Positions 45,416-54,449 of a stretch of 64,000 nt of DNA are shown here, one piece after another. The notes under the pieces are model-generated. The model did no database searches. It was not told the origin of the DNA and saw only the letters and a list, made by a program, of their open reading frames with translations. Numbering within the stretch: the first letter of the stretch is position 1; each line of letters opens with the position of its first letter. Origin of the DNA: Mycolicibacterium crocinum (GTDB lineage Bacteria; Actinomycetota; Actinomycetes; Mycobacteriales; Mycobacteriaceae); contig NZ_CP092362.2 in the NCBI RefSeq assembly GCF_022370635.2, forward strand, positions 1,240,001-1,304,000, in the 5' to 3' direction. The translations under genes were made by a program, and so were the position numbers.

Positions 45416-46495
45416 CTATCGATGAATCCCGGTCGTGCGAAATCGACTTCGGTAGGAGCTCGGGGAAACCCCCAGCGCACGGCGGAAAGTGCGCCGCATC
45501 GTGTCGGCCGACCCGAATCCGGCGCGCCGGGCGACCGCCTCCTGTCCGTGGTCTCCGGTCGCCAGCAATACCTTCGCCGCCTCCAGCCTGGCCTGCTCGA
45601 CGAACCGCGCCGGCGTAAGCCCGACTTGATCATGGAACATGCGAACCAGGTGGCGCTCGCTCACGGCAGCACGTTCGGCCATCGCAGCCAGCGAGTGATC
45701 GGCCCCTGGGTCGGAGACCACCGCATCGAGTATTTCGCGTAGGCCGCGTGACACCGGCAACGCCGATTCAGTCCACACGCTGAACTGGGCCTGACCGCCC
45801 GGGCGCTGAAGGAACACCACCATCCAACGCGCTACCCGCCGGGCGACGTCGGCGCCGTAGTCGCTCTCCACCATCGCCAGCCCGAGGTCCACACCCGCGC
45901 TGATTCCCGCTCCGGTGACGAATGGGCCGTCCTGGACGAACAACGAATCCGGGTCGACTTCGACGTGCGGATAAATCCGGGCCAGCTCCTGGCAATGCGC
46001 CCAGTGCGTGGTCGCGCGCCGGCCGTCGAGCAATCCCAACGCCGCCAGGACGAATGCTCCGGTGCAGACCGAGGCGACCCGGCGGGCCCGGGGTGCCAGT
46101 TCGCCCACCATCTCCAACGCCGCCGCCACCACGTCAGGCGTCTGCTCTTCGGGAATGTCATGCTCGCCCGGCGTGAAGTTGAAATCGGGCGGCACACCGC
46201 CCGGAACGATCAGCGTGTCGAACCGCTCTGGCACATCGGCCAGCGGCATGTCGACTTTGAGCGTCACGAACGACGTCGTATCGACGGCATCGCCGGTCAA
46301 CGACGCCAAGATCACCCGGTATTGCGCGCCAAAATCGTTGGCGCGCGCGAAGATCTCCAACGGCGCCGCGACGTCTTGCAGCGTTACCTTGTCGTACAAC
46401 GCGAACACGACGATCTTGGGCGACGTGGATCCCGGCGCGTTCGCGGGCCGGCGCCCTACGGCCGTTGGCCGATGTGATCTCTGCTCGTCCGACAC
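45416..46495 (-). CDS. GlxA family transcriptional regulator (DJ-1/PfpI domain plus AraC helix-turn-helix)
   Basis: A 359-residue regulator. The N-terminal class I glutamine-amidotransferase-like domain (residues about 27-205) includes VASVCTGAFVLAALGLLDGRRATTHW with the nucleophile-elbow Cys. The C-terminal AraC domain reads MAERAAVSERHLVRMFHDQVGLTPARFVEQ and ARRAGFGSADTMRRTFRRALGVSP. It is divergent from the nitrile hydratase operon and is the obvious candidate for its regulator. Confidence 0.93.
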   Translation of the reverse strand: MSDEQRSHRPTAVGRRPANAPGSTSPKIVVFALYDKVTLQDVAAPLEIFARANDFGAQYRVILASLTGDAVDTTSFVTLKVDMPLADVPERFDTLIVPGGVPPDFNFTPGEHDIPEEQTPDVVAAALEMVGELAPRARRVASVCTGAFVLAALGLLDGRRATTHWAHCQELARIYPHVEVDPDSLFVQDGPFVTGAGISAGVDLGLAMVESDYGADVARRVARWMVVFLQRPGGQAQFSVWTESALPVSRGLREILDAVVSDPGADHSLAAMAERAAVSERHLVRMFHDQVGLTPARFVEQARLEAAKVLLATGDHGQEAVARRAGFGSADTMRRTFRRALGVSPSSYRSRFRTTGIHR

Positions 46496-46588
46496 CCGGT
46501 GCTGTCCTCTCGTGACCCCATCCGAGGTGAAGTCAACGTAGCGGCACTCCGGCCAGGCGGCAACGCGAACGCACCGTCAGCGCCGCGA

Positions 46589-46616
46589 CGTCCGAAATTG
46601 CACGATTCATGTCCGA
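46589..46616 (+). promoter_or_regulatory. Direct repeat GTCCGAA spaced 21 bp, candidate AraC-type binding site
   Basis: GTCCGAA occurs at 46589-46595 and again at 46610-46616, start to start 21 bases, two helical turns. AraC-family proteins bind such direct half-sites. It lies 120-147 bases upstream of the DUF1097 start, between the regulator and the nitrile hydratase operon. Confidence 0.5.
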
Positions 46617-46735
46617 ACCTGACGGGCAGAGCAATAACGCTGTAACACCGGCGAAACCGGCTGAGGCGAAGGTGAATTCACCGTACTCCGCTCCGATGTC
46701 GAAGCGGGTGATCACCCTTTCGAAGAAGGTGTGCC

Positions 46736-47266
46736 ATGGATTCTCGGACAGCCCTGACGCTGAGCATCGGCGTGCTCGGCGGCGTGGCAGTCGCATTCAC
46801 TGCCGAAGTCATCACCGTGCCCATCTGGGTGGTCTTCCTGGCCTGGGCATCGTTCTTCTTTGTCGGCGGCGGTGTTGCCGGCTGGATTCGGTCCGTGTCG
46901 TCGAACCTCGTCGGCGTGGTGATCGCCTCGGCCAGCCTCTATGCCGCCTATCTGATGGGCGGCAGCCTGCTGGTGACCGCCATCGCGGTGGGTGTCGGCA
47001 GTGCGGTGATGGTGCAGGCGTCGTGGGTACCGCTGCTGGCCACTACGCCCGCCGTCGTCGTCGGATTCGCCTCCACGGTGTCGACGGTCGCCGGGCGTGG
47101 CAACGACATCACCGTCACGACCATCTCGCACCCCGGCCTGGTCGCTGCCGTGGCGTGCATCCTCGGAGCATCGTTCGGGCTGCTTTCCGAATATCTGGCG
47201 ACCGCGATGACGAAGAAGCCGGCCGTCGACACCGCACCCCCGCACACGGAAGGAAGCCCAGCCTGA
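46736..47266 (+). CDS. DUF1097 family membrane protein, first gene of the nitrile hydratase operon
   Basis: A 176-residue integral membrane protein with about five or six hydrophobic segments, opening RTALTLSIGVLGGVAVAFTAEVITVPIWVVFLAWASFF, in keeping with DUF1097. GAAGG precedes the ATG. Its stop overlaps the start of the beta subunit (TGATG), so it is translated with the enzyme. A role as a channel or importer of nitrile, amide or a related small solute is inferred from context only. Confidence 0.8.
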   Translation: MDSRTALTLSIGVLGGVAVAFTAEVITVPIWVVFLAWASFFFVGGGVAGWIRSVSSNLVGVVIASASLYAAYLMGGSLLVTAIAVGVGSAVMVQASWVPLLATTPAVVVGFASTVSTVAGRGNDITVTTISHPGLVAAVACILGASFGLLSEYLATAMTKKPAVDTAPPHTEGSPA

Positions 47267-48003
47267 TGAAACTGCAGCACTATCTCGGTGGCCTCGAAGG
47301 TCTGCCCGAGCCGTTGACCCTGGAGAAGCGGGTCTTTGTCGAGGAGTGGGAAAAGCGCATCTTCGGCATCCATGTCGCGATGATGGGGTTGTCGAACCAT
47401 CTCGGCGCGGCCCTGCCTGCCTATCCCATCGACGAGGTGCCCACCGCGTTCAAGGACGAGTGGACCTGGGCCGACCTGCGTACCGGCGCCGAGGCGATGA
47501 ACCCCTTCGACTACTTCAAGTTTCGCTATTACGAGAAGTGGTTGGGTGGCATCACGCAGTTCTTCATCGACAAGGGCTACGTCACCGAAGAGGAACTCGC
47601 CCAACGGATGACTGAGCTTGCTCCGGATGCCGAGGCCGACGTCGTTCCCGCGATCGACGATCAGGTGATCGCCTACCTCCGACTCGGCGACAGCCCGCGC
47701 CGCGATGTGGCACACCCGAAATTCGCGGTCGGCGCGGAGGTTCGGATCACCAATGTGCCCGCCGATGCGCACAGCCGTCTGCCGGGATACCTGCGCGGCC
47801 GCGTGGGCACCGTGGAACGCGTCTTCGAGGGTGACTACGGCTACTTCACCCACACCGGCGACGGGATCGGTGATCCGATGCCGATCTACATCGTCGAATT
47901 CGACCCTGCTGAAATCTGGGGCCCGCGAGCCGAAGGCGGCCCACTGAAGCTGTACGCCGAACTATTCGAAGCCTATCTGGCACCCATCGAGGAGGAATCA
48001 TGA
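47266..48003 (+). CDS. nthB: Nitrile hydratase subunit beta
   Basis: A 245-residue full-length beta subunit. The N-terminal helical part has LGGLEGLPEP...EWEKRIFGIHVAMMGLSNHL and the FKFRYYEKWLGGI block; the C-terminal SH3-like barrel reads LPGYLRGRVGTVERVFEGDYGYF. With the alpha subunit it hydrates nitriles to amides. Beta-before-alpha order is usual for cobalt-type enzymes. The stop overlaps the alpha start by four bases. Confidence 0.96.
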   Translation: MKLQHYLGGLEGLPEPLTLEKRVFVEEWEKRIFGIHVAMMGLSNHLGAALPAYPIDEVPTAFKDEWTWADLRTGAEAMNPFDYFKFRYYEKWLGGITQFFIDKGYVTEEELAQRMTELAPDAEADVVPAIDDQVIAYLRLGDSPRRDVAHPKFAVGAEVRITNVPADAHSRLPGYLRGRVGTVERVFEGDYGYFTHTGDGIGDPMPIYIVEFDPAEIWGPRAEGGPLKLYAELFEAYLAPIEEES

Positions 48004-48620
48004 CCGGTCAGTTCGCCTATCCGCCCGACCGGGAAGAGGCCAGTGCCAAGAAGGCGGCGGCGCTCGAGGCGTTGCTGATCGAGAAGGGCGTCATCACACC
48101 GCAGACCGTGGACAAGGTACTGGCCTATTTCGAGACCGAGATGACGCCGCTCAACGGCAAGAAAATCGTCGTAAAGGCCTGGACTGATCCAGAATTCGCC
48201 GCGAAGGTCGTCGTGGACACCCCCGCGGCGGTCGCCGAACTGAACCTGCCCGAAGGTATGGCCGGTGCCGAAGGTGAGCACCTGCAGGCGGTGGCCAACA
48301 CCGCTGGAGTCCACAACCTGGTGATCTGCACGCTGTGCTCCTGCTTTCCGTGGCCGGTGCTGGGGCTGCCCCCGTACTGGTACAAGGACCCGACGTTCCG
48401 GTCCCGGGCCGCCCGCGAACCGCGCAAGGTGCTCGCCGAGGTAGGACTTGAGTTGCCGGCCGACACCGAGATCAAGGTGTGGGATTCCAGTGGTCACTCG
48501 CGGTGGTTCGTCATCCCCGAACGCCCCTCTGGGACCGAGGATTTCACCGATGAGATGCTGATGGACCTGGTCACCACCGAGTCGATGATCGGTGTGGCGT
48601 TGGCGGGGCAGGCGTCATGA
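48000..48620 (+). CDS. nthA: Nitrile hydratase subunit alpha, cobalt type
   Basis: A 206-residue catalytic subunit. The metal claw is C110-T-L-C-S-C115; Thr rather than Ser after the first Cys is the mark of cobalt enzymes. In active enzyme the second and third Cys are oxidised to sulfinic and sulfenic acid. The stop overlaps the activator gene start. A cobalt transporter pair closes the operon, agreeing with the metal choice. Confidence 0.97.
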   Translation: MTGQFAYPPDREEASAKKAAALEALLIEKGVITPQTVDKVLAYFETEMTPLNGKKIVVKAWTDPEFAAKVVVDTPAAVAELNLPEGMAGAEGEHLQAVANTAGVHNLVICTLCSCFPWPVLGLPPYWYKDPTFRSRAAREPRKVLAEVGLELPADTEIKVWDSSGHSRWFVIPERPSGTEDFTDEMLMDLVTTESMIGVALAGQAS

Positions 48621-48928
48621 AGCTGCACGACACGTGCACCACCGATCAGGCTGCACCGCAATTCGACCACGAATGGCAGCGACGCGCGTTCGGATTGGCG
48701 CTCGCGCTCTCGGAGTTCCGGCATTATCCGTGGAGCGAGTTCCAGGAGACGCTCATCGCGACGATCGGGGAGTGGGAGCGTATGCCCGAACCGGAACGGG
48801 GGCAATGGGAGTACTACGACCACTGGGTCGCGACCCTCGAGAAGCTCGTCGATCGCCACGAGTTGCTCACCGCGCCGATACTCACCGACGCCAATGATCA
48901 CGCACTTGCCCACGACCACGACCACTAG
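48617..48928 (+). CDS. Nitrile hydratase accessory/activator protein (P14K-like)
   Basis: A 103-residue protein resembling the N-terminal part of the beta subunit: DHEWQRRAFGLALALSEFRHYPWSEFQ and YYDHWVATLEKLV. Such proteins load cobalt into the alpha subunit by subunit swapping. The C-terminal HALAHDHDH tail is His/Asp-rich and could bind cobalt. It overlaps the alpha gene by four bases. Confidence 0.92.
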   Translation: MKLHDTCTTDQAAPQFDHEWQRRAFGLALALSEFRHYPWSEFQETLIATIGEWERMPEPERGQWEYYDHWVATLEKLVDRHELLTAPILTDANDHALAHDHDH

Positions 48929-48947
48929 AACTGCGAGGAGACCTGAG

Positions 48948-49172
48948 ATGAACGATGCCAACCCCACCCTCGGTGTGCCGCGCGTTGATATGCGGGCCGC
49001 CGCCGCAAGTCTCGCCGCCCCGCTTCGGTTGACTGTCCTGACGTTGCTTGCGCTGATCCTCTACTACTTCGTCGGCTACGACCAGGGCGCGGTGTCGGTG
49101 TTCGGTTCGGACACCCACATCCACGAGTTCCTGCACGACGCACGTCACCTGCTGGGGTTCCCGTGCCACTGA
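48948..49172 (+). CDS. cbtB: Cobalt transporter subunit CbtB
   Basis: A 74-residue one-helix membrane protein (TVLTLLALILYYFVGYDQG) with a His-rich C terminus [18 protein letters not shown], as in CbtB proteins of predicted cobalt uptake systems. GCGAGGAG precedes the ATG. It overlaps cbtA by ten bases. Confidence 0.9.
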   Translation: MNDANPTLGVPRVDMRAAAASLAAPLRLTVLTLLALILYYFVGYDQGAVSVFGSDTHIHEFLHDARHLLGFPCH

Positions 49173-49984
49173 ACGCCGAATTGCCCGCTGCGATCCGGTA
49201 TCTGGTGCCCGGGGTGGTAGGGGGCATCGTCTGCTTTGCCTTCAGCCGCGTGCTGATCGAGCCGTTGATCGGGGCGGCGGTGGAGTATGAAGCAGCCCGT
49301 GAACACGCCGAATCTCGGCTTGCCGGAGACGCTCATGAGCACGGTCATGAACTCTTCAGCCGCTCGGTGCAGGAGAACCTCGGTGCCGCAGTGGGAATCA
49401 TCGCCTTCGCCGTCACCATGGGCGTACTGTTTGCCTTGGCCTACAGGGTGATTCGTACCGCGATCGAGCGGCGTGGTGGCACGGTTCATCCCGCCGGATT
49501 GGCGCTGCTGGTGTCGGCGGGGATGTTCACGGCGATCGCGCTGGTGCCGAGCCTGAAGTATCCGCCGAATCCGCCCACTGTCGGGGTGGAAGAGACCATC
49601 GGAGCGCGAAGTTCGGGGTTCCTGACCATCACCGTGATCTCCGTGCTGGCTGCATGCCTGGCGGCAGCGGCCGGGCTGGCGTGGTCGCGGCGGCGGGGGA
49701 CGTGGCCGGCGACGGCGATGGCAGTCAGCGGCTACCTGGTCGCGATGCTGGTGGCATGTGCGTGGTTACCCGGCTTCCGCGAAGTTCCCGGACCGATCAG
49801 CGGGCCCGACGGGATCGTGATCGACGGATTCCCCGCGCAGGTGCTGGCTGATTTCCGGACCTATTCTCTGCTGAACCAGGCCCTGATGTGGGCGACGATC
49901 GGCGCCACCTGGGGGTGCCTGTCGGCGCTGGCCGCGCGTCGCGGCAGGAGCTCGACGCCGGTGGCGGTGTCGCTTCGGCACTAG
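49163..49984 (+). CDS. cbtA: Cobalt transporter subunit CbtA
   Basis: A 273-residue membrane protein with about six helices. The CbtA family pattern is seen as [25 protein letters not shown], the acidic/His segment [30 protein letters not shown] after the first helix and LKYPPNPP. The start is GTG, overlapping cbtB. With CbtB it probably imports the cobalt needed by the nitrile hydratase encoded upstream. Confidence 0.92.
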   Translation: MPLNAELPAAIRYLVPGVVGGIVCFAFSRVLIEPLIGAAVEYEAAREHAESRLAGDAHEHGHELFSRSVQENLGAAVGIIAFAVTMGVLFALAYRVIRTAIERRGGTVHPAGLALLVSAGMFTAIALVPSLKYPPNPPTVGVEETIGARSSGFLTITVISVLAACLAAAAGLAWSRRRGTWPATAMAVSGYLVAMLVACAWLPGFREVPGPISGPDGIVIDGFPAQVLADFRTYSLLNQALMWATIGATWGCLSALAARRGRSSTPVAVSLRH

Positions 49985-50042
49985 CTCCACCTGCGCACGG
50001 CGGCGCTGTGCAACACTGGCTTCCAGCCGATGGGAGGAAGCA

Positions 50043-50906
50043 ATGGTGGGCTGGGTTGGGAGAACTCGCGTCGCCGCGCTCAAGGCAGCCGGGTTGGCGT
50101 CGATAGTCGGTGTGATGTTCGCGGCGAATGTGGTTCCTGCACTGGCGGATCCGGATCCAGCTGCCCCGGGTCAGGACCCGGCGCCGTTCGTCGGTGCCGC
50201 GCCGTTCGGGCCACCCAGAATCGCACCCGCGAACGGCTCGACGGTCGGCGTGGCCCAGCCGATCATCATCGACTTCCCCGGACTGGTCGAGGACGCCGGC
50301 GCCACCGAAAACGCCATCCACGTCTCGTCAATCCCGCCGGTTCCCGGCAAGTTCTACTGGATGACCCCGACGCAGCTGCGCTGGCGTCCGCTGAGCTTCT
50401 GGCCCGCGCACACCACGGTGACCGTGGACGCCGGCGGCACGATCTCCAGTTTCCGTACCGGGGACACCCTGCTGGCGACCGCCGACGACGCCACCCATCA
50501 ACTGACGGTCACCCGCAACGGAGTCGTGGAGAAGGTCATCCCCATGTCGATGGGCATGGCCGCCGGAGGCCACCAGACCGCGAACGGCACCTACTACGTC
50601 CAAGAGAAGATGCCCTCGGTCGTGATGGACTCCTCGACCTACGGGGTCCCGGTCAACTCCACATACGGATACAAGACGACCGTCGAACTGGCCGTCCGAT
50701 TCGACGACAGCGGAAACTTCGTGCACAGCGCGCCGTGGTCGGTGGACGATCAGGGTAAGCGCGATGTCAGCCACGGGTGCATCAACATCAGCCCGGCCAA
50801 CGCGCGATGGTTCTACGACAACTTCGGCGCCGGCGACCCGATCATCGTGAAGAACTCCACCGGCACCTACACCAGGGTTGACGGCTCCAGCGACTGGCAG
50901 CGTTGA
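50043..50906 (+). CDS. L,D-transpeptidase (YkuD domain), secreted
   Basis: A 287-residue cell-wall cross-linking enzyme that makes 3-3 bonds in peptidoglycan. The signal peptide ends VPALADPDP near residue 37. A first domain with [18 protein letters not shown] resembles the Ig-like domain of mycobacterial Ldt proteins, and the YkuD domain carries the active motif [16 protein letters not shown] with C246. GGGAGGAAGCA precedes the ATG. Which M. tuberculosis Ldt it matches cannot be settled by eye. Confidence 0.93.
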   Translation: MVGWVGRTRVAALKAAGLASIVGVMFAANVVPALADPDPAAPGQDPAPFVGAAPFGPPRIAPANGSTVGVAQPIIIDFPGLVEDAGATENAIHVSSIPPVPGKFYWMTPTQLRWRPLSFWPAHTTVTVDAGGTISSFRTGDTLLATADDATHQLTVTRNGVVEKVIPMSMGMAAGGHQTANGTYYVQEKMPSVVMDSSTYGVPVNSTYGYKTTVELAVRFDDSGNFVHSAPWSVDDQGKRDVSHGCINISPANARWFYDNFGAGDPIIVKNSTGTYTRVDGSSDWQR

Positions 50907-51086
50907 TCCGTATCACGGTGTAATTCGCTCCCGTGACCGAACCGGGGGAGAGACGCCGCAACGCCCCCGTCGGCGGGGTCGCGGTCAGGTTTGCCAGAAG
51001 TCGGCATAGAGGGCGCAACCGGACTGGCCGCATGGCCCAATCTCGGCCAATCCCTGGTGAATTCAACGTTCCGTCCTCGTACCTGA

Positions 51087-51095
51087 GGTAAGTTG
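51087..51095 (+). promoter_or_regulatory. GGTAAGTTG motif shared with the promoter of the paralogue at 36453
   Basis: TACCT-G-AGGTAAGTTG lies 39 bases before the ATG at 51134. The paralogue has AGTAAGTTG 47 bases before its ATG. Both include a small palindrome ending in GTAA. Confidence 0.4.
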
Positions 51096-51133
51096 CTCTT
51101 GGGTCAGGGGTGACACGACGACGGGGAATCACT

Positions 51134-52339
51134 ATGTATGCAGTCCCTCGGCCCTTTGCTGCCGCCGGTGTGGCATTAGTCGGAGCCACCGCCATCGCCA
51201 TCAGCCCGGTATCCGTGACGCCGCCGGACATCATGGTTTCGCCCGCAATCGAGCTGGCGGCAAGCACCGATTGGGCCGACATCTTCACCAGGGCGGGTCA
51301 GAACGCGCAGGCGCTGTTCGACACCTGGCAGCAGGCGCCGGCCCCGATCTTGCAGCAGATCATCGCCAACCAGATCTCCTACCTCCAAGAGTTGCCTGAC
51401 TTCGCCGGCATCGCCACCCAGATTCAGCACAACATCCAAGCCGCGCTGGCCGCACCGGTGGCGCCGAATCTGAGCACCCTGGACCCCACCCATGGGACCT
51501 TCTACAACCTGCTTCCCGCTGTTCTGCAGCTGCCCGGCGTGCCGGATCTTCTGCATCTCGTCATCTCTCCCACAGGAGAGCAGCTACTGGCGTTTTCGAC
51601 GTCCGCGCTCAGCGGCCTGATCCTGGGCATGGCCGGTCCTGTCTTGGGCCCGCTGATCGCTTTGTCGTCCGGTCTGGACGCGGTGCGCACCGACCTCACC
51701 GCCGCAACGCCCGATGTTGCGGGTGCACTGAGCACCTTGGGCAGTATCCCGGCCGCCATGACCGACGCGTTTCTCAACGGGGGGCAGCACGTCGACCTGA
51801 CGGCGCTGGCCAAGACGTTCGGCCCGGCGATCGGCGTGAGTTTCCCCGACGGTGTCGAGGTCGGCATCGCACTTGGCGGTCTGCTGAGTCCGGGCGGCTC
51901 GATCTTCAACGCCCTCGACTTCGCCTACGACAACAACCTTCTCGGCGTGCTGCACATCCACGTGCCGCTCGCGACGGGCACGGGGGTCGGGCCGATCGGC
52001 GCGTTCATGGACTTCACCAGGACGATCGCCAAGGCGATCGGGTGGACACCTCCGGCGAGTGCGGCTACCGCGCAGAGCGTCACCACGCAGGCTGTCACGA
52101 CGAAGAGCACGCTGGCTGCGGCCAACGAGGTACCTCGTTCGGTGGTGAACTCTGAAACCCGCATGCTGACCGCACCTGTCACCCCGAAGGCCACCACAAG
52201 CCGTGATGTGAAGGCAAGCAAAGGCAGCGCTGGCTCAGCGCGCACCAACACCACCGCCAAGCGCACGCCGGCGGCTGCCGGCTCCGGCAAGGGGCAAAGT
52301 GCGAGGACGAAGGCGCCGGCGAAGGCGGCCGCCGGCTAG
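51134..52339 (+). CDS. Secreted mycobacterial protein of unknown function with basic Ala/Thr/Lys tail (family member B)
   Basis: A 401-residue paralogue of the protein at 36453. It starts MYAVPRPFAAAGVALVGATAIAISPVSVTPP, has APAPILQQIIANQISYLQ near residue 70, a long helical hydrophobic domain to about residue 310 and a low-complexity tail ending in basic SARTKAPAKAAAG. ATG 51134 follows GGGGA. The shared export segment and core motif show common descent, but the core domains have diverged widely. Function unknown. Confidence 0.78.
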   Translation: MYAVPRPFAAAGVALVGATAIAISPVSVTPPDIMVSPAIELAASTDWADIFTRAGQNAQALFDTWQQAPAPILQQIIANQISYLQELPDFAGIATQIQHNIQAALAAPVAPNLSTLDPTHGTFYNLLPAVLQLPGVPDLLHLVISPTGEQLLAFSTSALSGLILGMAGPVLGPLIALSSGLDAVRTDLTAATPDVAGALSTLGSIPAAMTDAFLNGGQHVDLTALAKTFGPAIGVSFPDGVEVGIALGGLLSPGGSIFNALDFAYDNNLLGVLHIHVPLATGTGVGPIGAFMDFTRTIAKAIGWTPPASAATAQSVTTQAVTTKSTLAAANEVPRSVVNSETRMLTAPVTPKATTSRDVKASKGSAGSARTNTTAKRTPAAAGSGKGQSARTKAPAKAAAG

Positions 52340-52416
52340 TCCGTCGGCCTCCGCGGCTTCTCTTTTTTCGGCGCGCCACGAGAGCGATTCACCCGCTCTC
52401 AGGCGATGATACAAAT

Positions 52417-53196
52417 GTGGCTAATGATGCAGATGTGACTGTGCAGCGAGCGTCAGGTGAACCGCCAATCGAGGATCCTGCTGCACAACCCGCCGCAGCC
52501 GAGCCGCAGACCACCGAGCAGCCGGCCGAACCTGAACCTGCTCCCGCTCCGGCCGCGCAGCGCCGCACCTGGTCGATGCCGAAGTCGCCGATCACCCGCA
52601 CGCAGGCCGACGTCATCGGCCGCTTCGCCGTCAAGGCGATCACCGGTCTCGCCCACATCGTCGCGACCGCAGCCCGACACGGTGCACGCGCCGTCACGCA
52701 ACTCTGGCGCGTCATCGAAGCGGTGCCCGCACCGGTGCAACTGTTCGGTGTCGCGGGCATCGGAATGCTGCTCGGCGTCGTCGGCGCGATCACGTTGACC
52801 TCCACCGTCGGATTGGTCTGCACCGTCGTCGTGATCCCGGTGTGCGCCGGCGTCCTGGGTGCGCTGGGGCATCGCTGGTACAGCGGACTCGGCATCGAAG
52901 CCCCGCACCACACCGGGGTAACCGAACCGACACAGTCCGACCTGCAGAGGTCGGTCGTGTATGTCGACAAGAAGCTCGCGCTGGCGCTCGGCTCGCTCGG
53001 CACCGATCACCATCAGCAGGCGGTGATCGCTCTGGTCCAGGCGAAGACGGCCGTCGAGCTCACCCTGGGCACGGAGCAGGATCCGGCGAGCCACGTCGAC
53101 CTGTCGCTGCGCGCCGAGGATTACGCCCTGCGGCCGCGGATCCGCGCCGGCTCGGCTTCTGCTCTGCCAGAAAGCAATTCGCTGGCGGCATCGTGA
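52417..53196 (+). CDS. Membrane protein with Pro/Ala/Glu-rich N terminus
   Basis: A 259-residue protein. The first 55 residues are rich in Pro, Ala and Glu. Two adjacent hydrophobic segments lie near residues 110-135 and 137-155 (VQLFGVAGIGMLLGVVGAITL and VGLVCTVVVIPVCAGVLGAL). A cytoplasmic-looking C-terminal domain has a helix KKLALALGSLGTDHHQQAVIALVQA. GTG 52417 is the predicted start, though its ribosome-binding site is weak. The stop overlaps the next gene's GTG. Confidence 0.65.
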   Translation: MANDADVTVQRASGEPPIEDPAAQPAAAEPQTTEQPAEPEPAPAPAAQRRTWSMPKSPITRTQADVIGRFAVKAITGLAHIVATAARHGARAVTQLWRVIEAVPAPVQLFGVAGIGMLLGVVGAITLTSTVGLVCTVVVIPVCAGVLGALGHRWYSGLGIEAPHHTGVTEPTQSDLQRSVVYVDKKLALALGSLGTDHHQQAVIALVQAKTAVELTLGTEQDPASHVDLSLRAEDYALRPRIRAGSASALPESNSLAAS

Positions 53197-53570
53197 CCCC
53201 ACCGGCCATCACAGGGCAGGTTGCCCTCGTCGAGGACGACTACACGCTGGTGATCAACCGCGGCACCGAAGCCGGGGTGGTCGCCGGCATGGTGTTCGCG
53301 GTCAGTGCCGGCGCCGGACAGGTGATCACCGATCCCGAATCCGGCCGCGAGTTGGGCAGACTCAGCCGCGAGAAGCTGCGGGTCCGGGTCTTCGACGTGC
53401 AGCCGCTGTTCGCTCGCGCCCACACCTTCGCCGAGACCGACAGCTTCTACGGTCTGCTCCAGATACCTTTCGTCGCGAACGACGAGGTCGTCACCGTCGA
53501 CGTCGGTGACCCGGTCGAGGCGATCGCCATCGAAGGCACGGGGTATCGACTGGAAGCCAACGGGTACTAA
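53193..53570 (+). CDS. Small protein resembling the FlgT C-terminal domain
   Basis: A 125-residue soluble protein. ITGQVALVEDDYTLVINRGTEAGVVAGMVFAV matches the pattern of the FlgT C-terminal beta-barrel domain, here in a non-flagellated lineage. It begins with GTG overlapping the stop of the membrane protein gene, so the two are coupled and may form a complex. Function unknown. Confidence 0.65.
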   Translation: MTPPAITGQVALVEDDYTLVINRGTEAGVVAGMVFAVSAGAGQVITDPESGRELGRLSREKLRVRVFDVQPLFARAHTFAETDSFYGLLQIPFVANDEVVTVDVGDPVEAIAIEGTGYRLEANGY

Positions 53571-53609
53571 CCCTGGTACAGATTCCGAATTACGGGTATC
53601 CCTGGCCGC

Positions 53610-54449
53610 ATGTTGAATCGCGCAACCGCGGCCGCGGCGCTCATTGCGGCACCCGCACTCGTCCTGGCAGGCTGCAACTCCGCGCAGAACGGCAGCCAAC
53701 AAACCACGACGACCACGTCATCGGGTTCGAGTGCCCAAACCATCAAGGCCGAGCTGAAGTCACCCGATGGCAAGCCGGTCGCCAACGCGACCATCGACTT
53801 CTCGGGTGGGTTTGCGACCGTGACGGTCGAGACCGTCTCCGGCGGCAGCCTCTCCCCGGGCAGCCACGGCATGCACATTCACTCCGTGGGCAAATGCGAG
53901 GCCGATTCCGTCGCGCCGTCGGGCGGTGCGCCGGGCAACTTCCTGTCCGCCGGCGGTCATCTGCAGGTCGGCGGACGGACGGAACACCCGGCCAGCGGCG
54001 ACCTGACACCTCTGTTCGTGCGCTCGGACGGCTCCGGCAAGGTCGTTGCCACCACCGACGCGTTCAAGCTCGACGACCTGAAGGGTCCTGAGGGCAGCGC
54101 GCTGATCATCCATGCCGACGCGGACAACTTCGCCAACATCCCGCAGCGGTACACCGCCGGCGGCGTCCCGGGTCCAGACGCGGAGACCCTGGCCACCGGT
54201 GACGCCGGCGCGCGGGTGGCTTGTGCAGTACTCGCGCCTGCGAGCGCCAGCACGACAACATCCGTGACCACGAGTACCTCGACGGTCACCGAGACGACAG
54301 CCACTGTGGTTCCCGCCGAGACCAGCCCGACCACGACGTCATCTGCTTCGCCGACGACCACCACGACGGTGAGTCCGACGACGACGGTGACGACCTCGAC
54401 CACGGTTTCGACGACGACCTCGCCGGTCACTCCCCGCCCAGGGGGCTGA
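53610..54449 (+). CDS. sodC: Cu/Zn superoxide dismutase lipoprotein SodC with Thr-rich C-terminal tail
   Basis: A 279-residue surface superoxide dismutase. The lipobox is LAGC at about residue 22. The SOD domain has copper ligands in [10 protein letters not shown], the [14 protein letters not shown] stretch and [18 protein letters not shown], with the disulphide Cys partners CEAD and VACAV. After residue about 210 comes a 70-residue Thr/Ser/Val/Pro-rich tail not seen in the roughly 240-residue M. tuberculosis protein; it may serve as a wall spacer or be glycosylated. Confidence 0.92.
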   Translation: MLNRATAAAALIAAPALVLAGCNSAQNGSQQTTTTTSSGSSAQTIKAELKSPDGKPVANATIDFSGGFATVTVETVSGGSLSPGSHGMHIHSVGKCEADSVAPSGGAPGNFLSAGGHLQVGGRTEHPASGDLTPLFVRSDGSGKVVATTDAFKLDDLKGPEGSALIIHADADNFANIPQRYTAGGVPGPDAETLATGDAGARVACAVLAPASASTTTSVTTSTSTVTETTATVVPAETSPTTTSSASPTTTTTVSPTTTVTTSTTVSTTTSPVTPRPGG

